NCBI GenBank assembly: GCA_014529385.2
Contig: CM043967.1
Location: 127,385,182 to 127,449,181, forward strand
Source of the DNA: Adiantum capillus-veneris
Taxonomy: Eukaryota > Streptophyta > Polypodiopsida > Polypodiales > Pteridaceae
DNA length: 64,000 nt
Direction: 5' to 3'
Shown here: positions 9,421-21,634 of the stretch, in pieces
How the letters are laid out: each line of letters starts with the position of its first letter
Position numbering within the stretch: the stretch's first letter is position 1
Notes under the pieces: generated by a model
Told to the model about the DNA's origin: nothing
The model's database searches: none
Seen by the model: the letters and a program-made list of their open reading frames with translations, nothing else
Made by a program: the position numbers and the translations under genes

Positions 9421-11581
9421 AAATGACTTTAATGTTACAAAAGTACTCTTCAAGCTCATCAGACCATGCAAATTCTACTTGTTGTGTCAACTTTTGCAAA
9501 GGATGAAGCAACTCCGAAGCTAAGTGAATAAAGCGTGACATATACTTCACTTTTTGAATGAATGATATGACCTCTTTGAGATTCTTGGGTGAGGGGAGCT
9601 CAATAAGAGCCTTTGCCTTTGAAGGATCCACCTCAATGCCTTTATAGGAAACCTTGTGACCAAGCAAGATCACTTCATCCTCAGCTATGTGACACTTGTC
9701 GGGGTTGAGTTGACCTCCCATGTCATAGAGCTTCTTTAAACCTTCTTCTACCCTTTGTAGATGCAATGATTTTGAGCTATAAATGCAAAAATCATCAATA
9801 AAAACCCTAATGGACTTTCCAAAGAATGCTTGAAACACCATGTTCATGAAGCGTTGGAAAGTTGCAGGAGCATTTGTCAGGCCAAATGGCATGACTCTAA
9901 AAGCATAACAACCCCAAGGAGTGATGAAGGTTGTTTTCAATTGATCCTCCAATGCAATCCCTATTTGAAAGTAACCTGAGTAGCCATCACACACAGTGTA
10001 CTTGTCATGACCAGCTACCTCATTTAGTATCTCATCCTGAAATGGGAGGGGAAAGTGATCTCTTTTTGTTGCCTCATTGAGTGGACGGTAATCCACACAC
10101 ACCCTCCACTTTCCGTTTTTCTTAGGAGTGACAACAACGGGAGAGACCCACTCTGAATTCTCCTCTGGATAAATGAAACCTGCTGCTAGAAGCTTTCTTA
10201 CCTCCTTGAGTAAAGCCTGCTCCTTGATGACTCCTAGCCTTCGTAGCTTCTGAGCCTTGGGTGTGGCCTCTGGCTTCAACTCAATTTTCTGTTGAACAGC
10301 ATCTACTCCACGCACATCGGTGTAGTCTTTAGCAAAAAGCCTAGGAAACTTCCTTAGCACACATTTGAACTCCTCTCTTTCATCCTTTGTAAGTGTTGTT
10401 GATAGCATACCTTCCAGCATCCCTTTATCTTGAACACCTTCGTTCTCTTGAGGACCTACCTCCTCCAAGCCTTGACAAGAGGTCTCTTGGTTGCTTGGCT
10501 TAAACCTTACCCCCATGACTTCGATGGAAGACTCCTCTTCAGTAATGCTGCCGCTACTTTCTTCTTCTGAAGTGCTATCGGTCCAACCTTCTTCCGTCTC
10601 ACTTTGAGATGATTCTTCATGGAGCTCCTCTTGGCGTTGCTCCTTCATGTCAAAGACAACCTTCTTATGATTGTCATTCCTGCAAATTAATTTCCCACTC
10701 TCCCAATCCTGCAAAGCTCGCATTTTCATTAGCCATGGTCTTCCTAGGATAAATGGATAACCACTTCCCTTGGTCGACATAACATAAAAATCCACCGCTT
10801 TCTTAATGCCAAAGGCCTCTACAAAGACATTTTTACAAATGCCTACACACCTAGCCTTGCTATTGTTTGCCATCTTGACTTTGATTTCAAGTGTCTCATG
10901 GATGTGCATGCCTAGTCTTTGCATGAGTCCCTCTGTCATGATGCAAATTTGTGCACCCCCATCCACTAGACCTTTCCTAACCAATCTTCCTTTGATGTAA
11001 CAGTCTAGCCCCGGTGTAATGTCCTCATTCATTTCAACTTGTGCAATTTTTACAACAGGCACACTCTCTTTTACCTTTCTCCTAGTGCTAACTGCCCTTG
11101 TTAAATCCCTCCTTACTTGTGGACATAATGCAAGAAATTGAGGCCATGAAATATCAGGACCCTTACCTCTCATGTCTTCCAACAAGTTGTATGGAGCCAT
11201 ACCATGTCCAAGAGGGAAGTCTTGGAGGTTGATACGACATCGAGTCCTCTTGGTTTCCTTGGTCTCCTTTGCCTTTTTGCCTTGTCCATGGTCACTCTGT
11301 GATGTGACTCCTTCTTTCTCTTTACCTTTCCCTCGGCCACGCTTAATGCCATTGGCTTCCATGTCAACCTCATTTGAATTTGTCACCTCTACCACATGCA
11401 CATTTGGATCTGGCAAAGGTGGAACTCCTTCTACCCCTTGTGGAGGTGGTCTTGGTCCATTTGGCCTTTGTAGAAGCCTTGGTTGTTGACCAGCTCCTTC
11501 TCCTGCATTCATCACTGGGTAATTCAAGTTAGGTCTCCCTGGCTCTCCACGGGGCATTGGGCAACTGCTCCAGATGCTCAT
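9421..11581 (-). pseudogene. Element B: Tat-like Ty3/gypsy protease-RT fragment
   Basis: One long minus-strand frame runs from the remains of a zinc knuckle (SSCPMPRGEPG at its start) through a basic/acidic linker, a retropepsin with VDGGAQICIM and FILGRPW, to RT with SEWVSPVV, TFITPWG, NAPATFQR and the catalytic FIDD, ending early in the RT-RNase H connection (KVIL). It has few internal breaks but is cut at both ends: by the LTR of element A at 9420 and by element K near 11583. RNase H and integrase are therefore missing here. The RT is closest by eye to element H, so both belong to the same Tat-like lineage. Confidence 0.8.
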
Positions 11582-11593
11582 ATTCAGATAAGA

Positions 11594-14367
11594 ATGGCTT
11601 GGAGTGAGAAGCCAGTTCCAGAATCAAAGCATATTGATTTGTCTTTGGATGAAGAAGCTACGTACAGTCAGACCACTCCGACTAGTCTGAAAAGGAAGGC
11701 TACCCAAGATGAGTCTGGCAGCTTGAAGAAACCGAAGACAACACTGACGAAGAGCAGTGCTTTTCTGAAGCAGATAGAGATTCAAGTCAAGACAGTGACT
11801 ATTGAAAAGACTCTAGTTAGCGAGGCTGACAAACAACCTGCTCAGACCACTGAAGTCAACCAGTCAGTAGGATAGCTTACAATCACTACTAGTACTGGCA
11901 AAGACCAGGCAAAAGCAACAACCTCTGAAAAGGCAGCAGAACGGTTGGATAAGGGCAAAGGTCCAGCATCTCCAACCTTACTGGGTGGCGTCACTATCCC
12001 AAATAATGAAGAAGCTCTGCACCTAATGAAGAGGGACAAGTTGCAGCAGCTGCAGACCCATCCACTTAAAGGGCGTATCTTCCTACAAAAATTTGATTAT
12101 GCAGCCTTACCCTATATGGCTCCTGTTATAGTGTATGAGCCGATTGATTCTGACCCAGAAACAGTCAATGATGGATGTTCAGTCCTCATCTAGTCCTCAT
12201 GGAACACTATTGTCAACTATATGGGACATATGCTAGACGTTGCAGGGTCAGAAGAAGAACTGAATAAGGTTAAAGATGAATTGAAGGGAGCTGAAGACCA
12301 GATTCAAAAGTTGAAGGAAGCACGAGACAGCCAGAATCTACGCCATAAGCTACTTGAAGCTCATTCAGAGAGGTCTATTAAGCTACTGGAAAGCAAGCTA
12401 GCTAGGGCGAAGTCTGATATGCAGATTGTGAGGGAAGAAAGGGATGAAGCACAGAGAGCTACAGATCGGGCTGAAACGATGCTAAAAATGAAGAGAGTTG
12501 ACTTCAACTCCTTGCTGCTTCGTCATACAGCTCTGAAGACTTCCCTCACTGATAGATATATTTATAATAACTTGGCTGAAATTTTAAATCTAGCAGGCAA
12601 GCTGTCTTTGATTTGGAGAACTTGAAGTCTCTTATGGAGACTATACAGAGTGACTTGCAGGACAAAGTGGTTGAATATAATAATGCTATGGAAAATCAAG
12701 CAATCCTGGATTATATTGAACAACAAAATTCCCTTGAAGAAGCAGAAGAAGATAAGGAAGAAGAAGAGGATAAGGAAGAAGAAGGTGATAAGGAGGAGGA
12801 TGACCACGACGAAGGGCATACTAATGATGATGATGATGCCTCGCCTCCATCCCCACCTCCTGGTACTGGTACAGGGCCAACTGAAGGAAGTCAGCCAGTC
12901 CAGACCAGAATGCAGGGCAGAATTCAGGCAATCACTAGTCAGAAGAACAACGACCCAGTCACACTGGGAATCAGCCAGCAAACCAGTCCCAGCATAGTAG
13001 GGAGGATAAAGGAAAGAGTAAAGTTATGGCTGAAGGACCAACAGCTGATGAGCAGAATTCATTACAACTTATCACACTAAACAGAAGATTGAGACATCAG
13101 CAGGCTCCCATAACCAAGCAATATCTGGAGGATGATGATCTCATATCTGATCTAGAACGCTTTCAGCGACTATATGTCGGAGCCAGGGAAATGGTGGAGC
13201 ACTGGAAATCAATTTCTTTTCATGATCAAGAGACCTACCATTTACCTACGCATCCCAGCACAGTCCAGCTGCTGGAACGGGTACCTGAATGGATAATCAC
13301 TGCTGATGAGAGAGTGACCAATCCACATTAAGTTCAAAGACAGTCTACTGCAGATTGTCGCTCTCTAGCTCTCGAATTAGAACTTCTGCTGGGAAACAAG
13401 CCAACCTACAAATGTATGAAGGATGCTAGGGATCAATTGAAAGAGGTTTTGGTGCAGATGCAAATCGCCAGAGGAGTCTTGGATCAAAGAGTGCGGGCCA
13501 TTCTTGAAGATCAGACAGCCACTAGTAAAGGACCTCAGACTAGAATGTTAGTAGGAGAACAAGCAACTGCTCTCCGCAAACTGTTTCAGCTAGTGAGAAT
13601 AACCAGAAAAATGATGCAACAAGAGAACCAGGCTGTTCTCAATTTCTTAGAATTTGTGCATGATTCCCCAGTTCTCTTGTATGCCTTACCAGCAAGAGAG
13701 ACAGAATTGCCAAGATTTTTTCCAGCACTTTACCCTCAACATCCAGAACTAGTCGATCGCCTTACATATTTCAAGATTATTGATGAGCTCCAGGATTGGT
13801 ATGAGCGATCGACTGTGGAATGGAAAACTTGGCAAACACTGCTCAATGATGCTCTCCAACTCAATGATATTCAGAAGCTGAAACAGGAGATGCAGAGGAT
13901 CAGGCTGTGTATGGGTCAGTGGAAGATTCAGATCAAAGGCCTCACCAAGATCACCAATCAATTGCTGCAACTTATTGTTGAGTCCTCTAAACTACCTGAA
14001 AATGATATTGCAGCTAAGTTAGGCCTAGCACCACAGTATAGAGAGATGGCTGAGATTCTTTTTGAAGCTCGGGTCAAAACCAATCAGCCTCTCCCAGAAG
14101 GATGGATCCATACCGTTTCGCATTGTCACAAGCTGGCCAGAACTAGGATCACCAAAGGCAGACGCACGCTCTATGATCCTGACACCAAAACCTATCATTC
14201 TCTTACGCCTTATGAAGTGGAGATGACCATGGAAAGGCGGGATCAAGCTTGAGCAGGATGCCATTTACCGACTCATTCAGAAGGAGAATCCTGGCACTCG
14301 GACTTCTCAGACGCCATCCAGGCCAAAGGGTAAACGAAAGCTGGTTCAGTGGAAGGATACTGGGTAG
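11594..14367 (+). pseudogene. Element K internal ORF: unrecognised coiled-coil/acidic protein
   Basis: One decayed gene of about 920 codons can be followed through two in-frame TAGs (11873, 12191) and three frame changes (near 12.61, 13.03 and 14.24 kb). In order: a Lys/Thr/Ser-rich start, a short hydrophobic block (FDYAALPYMAPVIVYEP), a long heptad-rich coiled coil (12.22-12.72 kb), a Glu/Lys/Asp-rich tract (12.73-12.84 kb), a Pro-rich spacer, then a helical C-terminal domain of about 400 residues rich in Gln and Leu, ending KRKLVQWKDTG. A purine tract and LTR follow 220 bases later on the same strand. I do not recognise a family; a gag-like or accessory ORF of a non-autonomous LTR element fits the context. 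Confidence 0.55.
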
Positions 14368-14603
14368 TTCCATCTCAGCATTCAGTTGGAGGTTTTTTCC
14401 TTCTCAGCTGGAAGGTTGATATCAGTCTGTGTAGATGACGAGAGCTCTACACTGACCTTTCCAGCTAGTTCTCTATCATTGGTCAAGTCCGGTCCCCAAA
14501 ATCAGAATCAGACGGTGGATTTTTTAGCTTCAAACCAGAATTAGATAGGGGAATTTTTTAGAAATTTTGGAATCTTGCCAAAATTCAAGAAAGGAGGGAA
14601 GGA

Positions 14604-15107
14604 TGTAGACGGCTCAGACAGTTCACTAGGGGAACGCTCTCCTATGAGAGGGGTAGTGAATCAGTCAGTAATTACTACGGTAATTACCATGGTAAACCCA
14701 AGGCATATAAATAGGGCCCATTACATTGTAATCGGGTTAGCGTTTTGGTGGCCTTTGTTGGCAATTGTACTCGAGTTGTCAATCATTGGTAGTTGTTGTC
14801 GGTTGTACTCTGTCCATCCTTTTGTTCATAAGCCACATCATACTCATTGTAATCGTTTATCTGTAATTCCAATTACAGCAGTATATTCCAGTCATACCTA
14901 CTCTGTACTCAGTAATCTGAATCTGAATGTGAATATGAATATTATACCTACTCTGTACTCAGTAATCTGAATCTGAATCTGAATATCATTCTCAGTACTT
15001 AGTCTGGTTCTTATTCCAGTAGATGTATTCCAGTTCAGTTTTTGTTCCTTTGTCCAGTCTACTGTTTGAACTAATACATCACCAGTAGTAGCTGAAATCT
15101 TCTAACA
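14604..15107 (+). repeat. 3' LTR of element K
   Basis: A purine tract, CAAGAAAGGAGGGAAGGA, at 14586-14603 leads into TGTAGACGG; the proposed end is TTCTAACA at 15107, giving 504 bp with TG...CA. A TATA box, CATATAAATAGG, lies at 14704-14715. Inside, a 50-bp unit starting ATACCTACTCTGTACTC is repeated once (about 14894 and 14944), and CTGAAT hexamers recur. No 5' LTR is seen; element B lies beyond 11583. Confidence 0.55.
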
Positions 15108-15260
15108 CTCGAATTAGCTATCTCAAGAGATCAACTCCAATTCCACGGTGATTGCTAGTGTCAATAGCATCAGTTGTTCTTGTTCTCTCTCTTTCACACC
15201 TCTCACAGCCAGAGGCCCGAAGCTTGCCTAGCTCACGTAGCGAACATATATCCCCTGACA
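15108..15260 (+). repeat. End of 5' LTR of element L (partial)
   Basis: Bases 15146-15260 match 20191-20306 with scattered substitutions: the shared core includes TAGCATCAGTTGTTCTTG, CTCTCTCTTTCACACCT, the CAGAGGCC block and CTCACGTAGC. The left copy ends CCCCTGACA, followed by TCTTTGGTGAACCC, a plausible primer-site position. The first 38 bases match poorly, so the left limit is set by the end of element K. Confidence 0.45.
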
Positions 15261-15305
15261 TCTTTGGTGAACCCAATGCGAAACGAGCCGGGGTGGGAGG
15301 TAAAG

Positions 15306-17461
15306 ATGGAGAATTTAAAGCAGATGATGAAGATGATTGCAGAATTAAGTGCAAACGATTTTGATGATAGGTCAACAATTTTAGAGTTTTCGAAGATGCT
15401 TCAATTGGTTCAAGGATCTTCGCTTGAAATAGAGACCATAAAGAAAAAAAATCAAATCGATGAAGCTTTGGATGCAACTTTAGATGCAATATACCACGAG
15501 AGACGACTCTTTGATGGATATGATCCAGAGGGGCTACCTAGAGTGCTATGAGCTGGAGACCAAGGTAAGAGAGATACCAGAAGAGTTGATGATCAAATTT
15601 TTTGAGAAGTTAGTGAGTTCAGATGTGAAGGAGCAGATTCAAGAGGTTACCAGAGCCTGCAGCGGCAACTGAGAGTATTTCAAAGAAGCTATTGTACAGG
15701 TAAGTTATGAATAGTATGAAAGCTATCAAGAACAGAGTTCAAGTCTACCACACTACGCAGATATTTGAGGACAAGTACAATCAAAGTTAGAAACTGTGAT
15801 TGATAAGTTTATTATGCAGGATGCTACTTTCTTACAAGCTAATGATGATGACATAGTCAAAGCTGTGTATGAAAAGCTGGGGTTTGCAGATGCCTTGTAT
15901 GAAGTAGAAGTCCTTGAGGGTGAGTCTCTACAGCCTCAAACTACACAGGGTGAATTTTTCAAAGAACATAAACCTGTAGTACAAGAAGATAAGAAATCAT
16001 GGGATCAAGACAATAAATTGGCTAAAGCTTAGGAAGATGTGCAGGTGAATGAGTGCAATCATATTCAGGTAGACATGCGGGAAGATTCAGTTATTACAGC
16101 TGATACTTTTGCTATTGAATCAGAATTAGAGCAAAACTTTTCTGGTATAGATTCTACCATAGAGATGATTGAAGATATTGCTACATGTTCTGCCAAAGAG
16201 TTGATTAATGATACAGATGTTATAGGTCAAAGCAGGGCTGCTGTTGTGAGCAGCAAGACCATGGTTTTTGGTATACCAAATTTACCGAATTTGGATGTAC
16301 CAGATTTTGAGAACTTGGCTAAGCAAGAGTATGTGCTTGAAGATCTACAAAATCTTGATTCAGAGGGGGTGCAGAATCCTTCATTGACAAGTTTTTGTGA
16401 AGCACACCCACAATTGGTCTTGAATGTGATGATAATGAAGGCTGCAAACTCCTTCTTTGAAAAGTTTCTGTGACCTAGGGCTACCGATCTGGCAAACTGA
16501 TCCTGAATTTGATGATGGTGATTTAGAGAGGGAGCAAACTTCTTCTCTATCAAGAATTTGTGAGACAGAACTCACACTAGGGCAGAATGATCATGAAATT
16601 GATTATGCGGATTCAGAGGGGGTGCATAGTGAAGTGCAATCTTTTGGTGTCGAATATGATTGGTTTCATTGTGCCGATGATACAGACAAGGCAGTAGATG
16701 GAATTTTCAATGGGCATGCCGAACGTTGTGTTACAGAAGTGCAAAGATACATGGATGAGGGTGAAAGACATAAGGAGCAATTTACATCAGATACGTTTAG
16801 TATGCATGTCATATGTGGAAATCTTGGTTTACTGCAGCAACCTGCCAGATGTGCTAGATGGAGGAAACTTCTGAAGTGGTGGACCTAGACCTTATGTGCT
16901 TATTGGACGAAGCTTTGGAAGGGTTCTCAAACACAGATGCTAAGGATGTCAATCAATCTAGATTCATGCATGAGCAAGTTTGCAGCTGATGATGAACTTA
17001 TGCAGTTGTTAGATGATGCACTACTTGATTTTAAGCCTCCACAAGATAGAGAATTGTTTTCTGATGCATTTTTTGAGCCTAATGAAGAGAGTTTTTCCAG
17101 AGACTTGATGTATTCAGATATGCATGATTGGGATTCCAATACTAGTGAGAGTGGAGGTGAACTGCCAATGCTTTTACCTGTGATTGATGATCGACAATTG
17201 GATGAGCCAGTTGCATAGAAGATATGGCAGTATTTGGTGCTACCTGATGCTATATGGAATCTGATGTTACCCTATGATGTAGGGGATTTTGAGCTAGCTT
17301 TTGACCCAGGAGGTGGCAGATATATGCATGGTCCGGGGCAATTGACTTATATGCCATATGATCCAGGCGGTTTGTATGAAGATTTGTGGGCTAATTTATG
17401 TTTATGATGTAATGATTGGAGATTATTGTATTTTACCTTTGATCCTGGAGGATGGTGAAAT
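15306..17461 (+). pseudogene. Element L internal region: decayed acidic protein, unrecognised
   Basis: Starting at the ATG at 15306, several open stretches on the plus strand (15306-15551, 15529-15672, 15796-16032, 16039-16473, 16457-16888, 16937-17218) chain into one gene broken by stops and frame changes. The protein is acidic throughout, with a helical start (MENLKQMMKMIAEL), a repeated DSEGV motif near 16.36 and 16.62 kb, and later repeats of [FY]DP(G/R)G at about 17.30, 17.36, 17.44 and 17.50 kb. There is no protease, RT or integrase. Its place between two LTR-like copies suggests the internal ORF of a large non-autonomous LTR element. Function unknown. Confidence 0.4.
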
Positions 17462-18111
17462 TTTTTAAAAGGAATGCTCACAATGGGGCAAATGATTGAT
17501 TTCCCGTTTGATCCCCGGGGCTACTAAAGTACCAGTTGCAGATTTGAAGAGTATTAGTTATCTGTTGTAGCAGGCTTCATGGTACAAAGTTTTGTTTTCT
17601 AGATTTATGCTGAGTCAGAAGAGTTTTGGTTATGCATTCAATAAGATTACATGGCTGGCTTCCAACTGACTTCTTTGGACAATTTCTCAAGTATCTTTAC
17701 ATCTTTCGAGTTGGTTCTGCTACCAGAACTTGAGGTAAAGGACTTGACGGCCATTTCGTGTGAAGACAGAGTAACACATACTTGAGCTTGACATGGTTCC
17801 TTAAAGCGAGCTTAATGGTCAAGCGGTGTGCATCATTAACTGGAGCACTTGAGTCTGGCGGGGTCACTAAACATGTTTCTATAATTGAATGCTTTGAAGA
17901 TACAACAGATACGTTCAGAGATTTTTGATGGACAACTACCTAATGCTTAAGCTAGAACATTGATGATAGGGTATAAGCCTTATTTCATTTTTCCTATGTT
18001 TACCAGTTACGTGAGTCTGATGATGGTAAGGAGCTTAAGGTACCTATAGCAGATGCAGATTGAAGTGCAATTGGCACAGACAGGAGGCTGTGCAGGTTCA
18101 GAGGGGGTGGA
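17462..18111 (+). other. Non-coding 3' internal region of element L with purine tract
   Basis: No coding frame. AGAGGGGGTGGA at 18100-18111 is the candidate purine tract, followed directly by TGTTGTGCAG. The same TTCAGAGGGGGTG string also occurs in the coding part at about 16.36 and 16.61 kb. Confidence 0.4.
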
Positions 18112-20306
18112 TGTTGTGCAGCTCCGCTCCCATGCTAAGAAATATGCCAAGAAGATGCAGATCAAGATTATTGAAAGCCTACTTGATCAATGGTCAGTGA
18201 TGAGGGCTTGTTAACAGGCCAAGTTTAATGATTAATGTATGCCAGATGCAGCTTAAAAGGGTTAACAGATGCCTTAATGATGCCAAAAATGATTATGCTT
18301 AAAGTGAGCACAGATGACAGTTTATGATCTAGAACTGTAGTGCTTGAAATGCTCTACCAGCCTGTCTTTATGGCTCGTTGATTGGAGCTATGGTGAAGAA
18401 GTTAAGGCATATTGAAGTTTGGATCGATTGCAGATCCGTACCGGATTGGGCAACTGCAACCGAGGTGACAGAAATGAAATGAATGCACGGGCCTGAAGTG
18501 CTCACTTTGTGGAGCGCGTCGGTCTTTTCAGATCAATGATCGGAGTTCCGATTGCCAAGATATTAGCCGTTAAAGATTCGTCGGGGGCCGGCTCGGTACA
18601 GGTCCGGTCCGCTCGAGGAAGTGCCATCTGGGATTTTTATAGCCTCAGAAGGTTTGTATGCATTTTATGCAGCTTGAGAGGTCTACATGGATTTATGGCT
18701 CGTCAGACAGAGTTCCGCTTGATCAGATAATAAGGCTTGAGGCCGATGACAATTGCCGGCATCGCTAGCTCGGTAATTTGACATTGTTTGGGATGCTGAT
18801 TTGGGCAGTAAAATTCGCGATGTTATTGTCTGTTTAGAACTAATGAGAGCATTGACGAGGATGGATGGTGTGTATGCCTAATATGGTGCCGTTACAAAAT
18901 CACAAAAAGTGCTTGAAAAGCTTCCTGTTTGGAATGTGATCACTTGGAATGCATTGACTGCGGGATATACACCAGCAAGGCAGGGCCAATATGTATGCCT
19001 ACTGTGGTGCCCTTATGAGAGAATCTGGCCGCCCAAAGGCCAAGGGCATGCGCCCAATTGTTAAAAACAAAGTAGGGCTTAAGAAGTGTGAAAAAAAAAG
19101 GAAAATAAGAGGAGGATGGCGTGGACAGGCAGCTGCCAGGGCGCAGAGAGAAGAGAAGGGGAGTTTGCGACGGGGTGTGGAGGGGTCGGATGAGCATGCT
19201 GAAGAAACGAAAACTGAGTAGCAACCCATGGCGACCAAGTTTGGAGCCATTCCCGTCGAGTTTTGAGCTGGACGAGATCCACAGTTGCCATGTCATCGGC
19301 ACCGTTCCCACAACGACGGCGCCGTCGTTGCATAATTAGGAAGAATGTTTTTAGGGCATAAAATGAGGAGGGAATTATAACGAGGAGGTAACGAGTGGAA
19401 GCTGGAGGACAGAAGGGGGAAGAAGCTCTCGGCTCAGAAGCGAGCTTGGAGAAGGCCAAGCTTCTCTCTCCCGCTCTCTCTCAATCTCGTATCGGAGATA
19501 CAAAGCAAGGCTTTCTCTTCCTGTCTCCCTCTCGAGCTTGAACATACAAAGCAAGGCTTTCTCTTCCTCTCTCCCTCTCGAGCCTGAACATAGCAAGCAA
19601 GGCAAGCCTTGAGAGCTCGGAGCAAGTCGAGCATGAAGGAAAATTGGGAAGCTTCGAAGGGGAAGGTAGCATAAGATGAAGAAGAAGGTCCAAGGAGGGT
19701 CAAAAGCCGGATGAGTTTGAAGACGAAAAGAAGAAAAAGGATAAGACAGGGCAACGAGCATCGGACATAAGTAAGGGAGTTGAAAGGACATCAAGCTTCG
19801 AGCAAGCATAAGCTTTGAGCCTACATAAGCCGAGATTGAGAAAGTATAAGACAAGGGTGCAAAAGCAAAGGGATTCGAGTTGAAAGGGGATCGAGCTTCG
19901 GGAACTGAGGCAGTGCATGCAAACAGAGTAGGAAGCTGCATATCCTTTCTGAAGCTTGAAGATTGAGACAATGAGTCAAGATAAAGTTTGCAGAAGTTAC
20001 TTCACCGTCATCGGCTAATGTTTGATTAATCATTCTGTTAAGCCCGGTGTCGTTAACGGCCCGGTTAATTCTGTAAAGCGAGAGCTTAAACTCCTAGTTA
20101 ACAGACGATCCAAGGGCCGGTGCTGTTAACAGCCCGCATTGGTTAAGGATTAATTTGTACTCAAATGTATTAATCAATTAATTGACGGGTACGGTGATTT
20201 CCAGTGTCAGTAGCATCAGTTGTTCTTGTTCTCTCTCTTTCACACCTACCATAGCCAGAGGCCTGGCGCCTGCCCGGCTCACGTAGCAAACACATATCCC
20301 CCGATA
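18112..20306 (+). repeat. Proposed 3' LTR of element L (about 2.2 kb)
   Basis: It starts TGTTGTGCAGC after the purine tract, and its last 115 bases repeat the sequence at 15146-15260. It holds a PPR gene fragment (18861-18995), a 46-bp tandem repeat beginning CAAAGCAAGGCTTTCTC at 19501 and 19547, and short palindromes around GTTAAC (for example GCTGTTAACAGC near 20.12 kb). Only the end is supported by a second copy; the start rests on the tract and TG. Confidence 0.4.
18861..18995 (+). pseudogene. PPR gene fragment inside the element L LTR
   Basis: One frame reads about 45 residues of a PLS-type PPR protein: a VYA-stop-YGAVTKSQKVLEKLP block followed by WNVITWNALTAGYT and QGQYV, matching the S-to-P transition of such proteins (compare VVSWNSILAGY in the PPR gene downstream). 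One in-frame TAA is present, with no flanking repeats. It looks like a captured or inserted scrap of a PPR gene. It is too short to encode a working RNA-binding tract. Confidence 0.6.
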
Positions 20307-21575
20307 GCGCTTGAGGTGCTTCATGACTAAGGTGCTTAAGGTTCTCCATGACTAAGGTGCTTGAGGGGTTTAAGGTGTTCCAAAAATGAACCAAGATCCC
20401 TACTCATGGGGGGGGGGGGGGGCAAACCCTAATTGTAGGGGCATGAGAAAGAACGCACACACACACTCGCACAAGGCAAGCCTAGTCGAGGCCGAGTCTA
20501 AAGAAGAAACAAGGATACATGTCAAGTTCCTCTCCATGTTGCCCTAATAAGGTGCCTAAAGCCTATTGGTTGGCCCCTAAAGGGTTCCAATGATAATTTA
20601 GCTAATTAAATTAATTGTTTCTGCATATATTAAGTCATGTCTCTCAAAGGTGAAAGGGAGACACTTGTCATAAGGCTAGCATGGTTGCTTGATATGCTCT
20701 ATGCATGTAATTGGCTAAGCTTGTAGGGGTCCAATCAAAGTGAAGCTTGAGCTACAAGGAGGGGTCGACCAAGGAACCTAGGGGTGTGCTTGGGTTATAC
20801 CCTCTCTCACACACACTCTCATGCAAATTCTCACTTGGCAAAGTGCAATAACTCCATCTCCTTCTCCAAGCTTGTTGAGAAGTGGAGAGCCTACACCAAC
20901 ACTCTTAGCTATGGAATGCAAATCCAACCAAGAGCCATGCTTCAATGCTTAAGCTTTCCATCTTCTCCATCTTCATTACTATTCTATTATGCTACGCTAA
21001 GCAAGAAGAGTGATGATAAAGTAAGGAACTATTTCTTTCTCATATGTTACTTCTTCTTCGTCTTCCCTATCCTCATTCCCCGCTAACTCTCTCCACCTTC
21101 GAATATGTTTGAGGCCTTGGGACTGAGGCCAAGGATGGTTAATTATTTTACAAAGTTTAAATTATGCTCGTGATGCATGAAGCTTTCCATCTTCATTGCA
21201 TCACCCTAGGTCACAACGAACACAAAGATTGTATTGTACGAAGTCTCTCTTTATGGGAGAATCTATAATACAAAAGCCTATTGGAGGGGGGAAATGTTGT
21301 CAAGTTTTCTAATTCTCTCTCTTGCAAAATTATTGTTCATGCCAAGTTAATTAAGTCTAATGGTTATGTTGTTATCGCTAAAAGTTCACCCTCTATGTTC
21401 TCAAAGTAGTCTCATAAAAATGCTCACTATAGTTCTTTTAATTCCGCTATTCTCAAAGTTCATAGGCCATTTCCATTACATGTGGTGTAACAGAATGCAA
21501 GGTTCATGCCATAATTATCAATCAAGGTCATTGTTGGGCCTAAGGTCATTGACACTCAAACCTCCCCCCCCCCCC

Positions 21576-21634
<59 letters not shown>

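Noticed and set aside
12562-12981. Minus-strand hydrophobic frame (FFFLILFFF)
   Set aside because: Antisense of the GAA/GAG-rich acidic tract of element K; no membrane protein is implied.
19375-19971. Minus-strand frame of 198 codons
   Set aside because: It runs through CT-rich simple sequence and 46-bp tandem repeats; composition explains the open frame.
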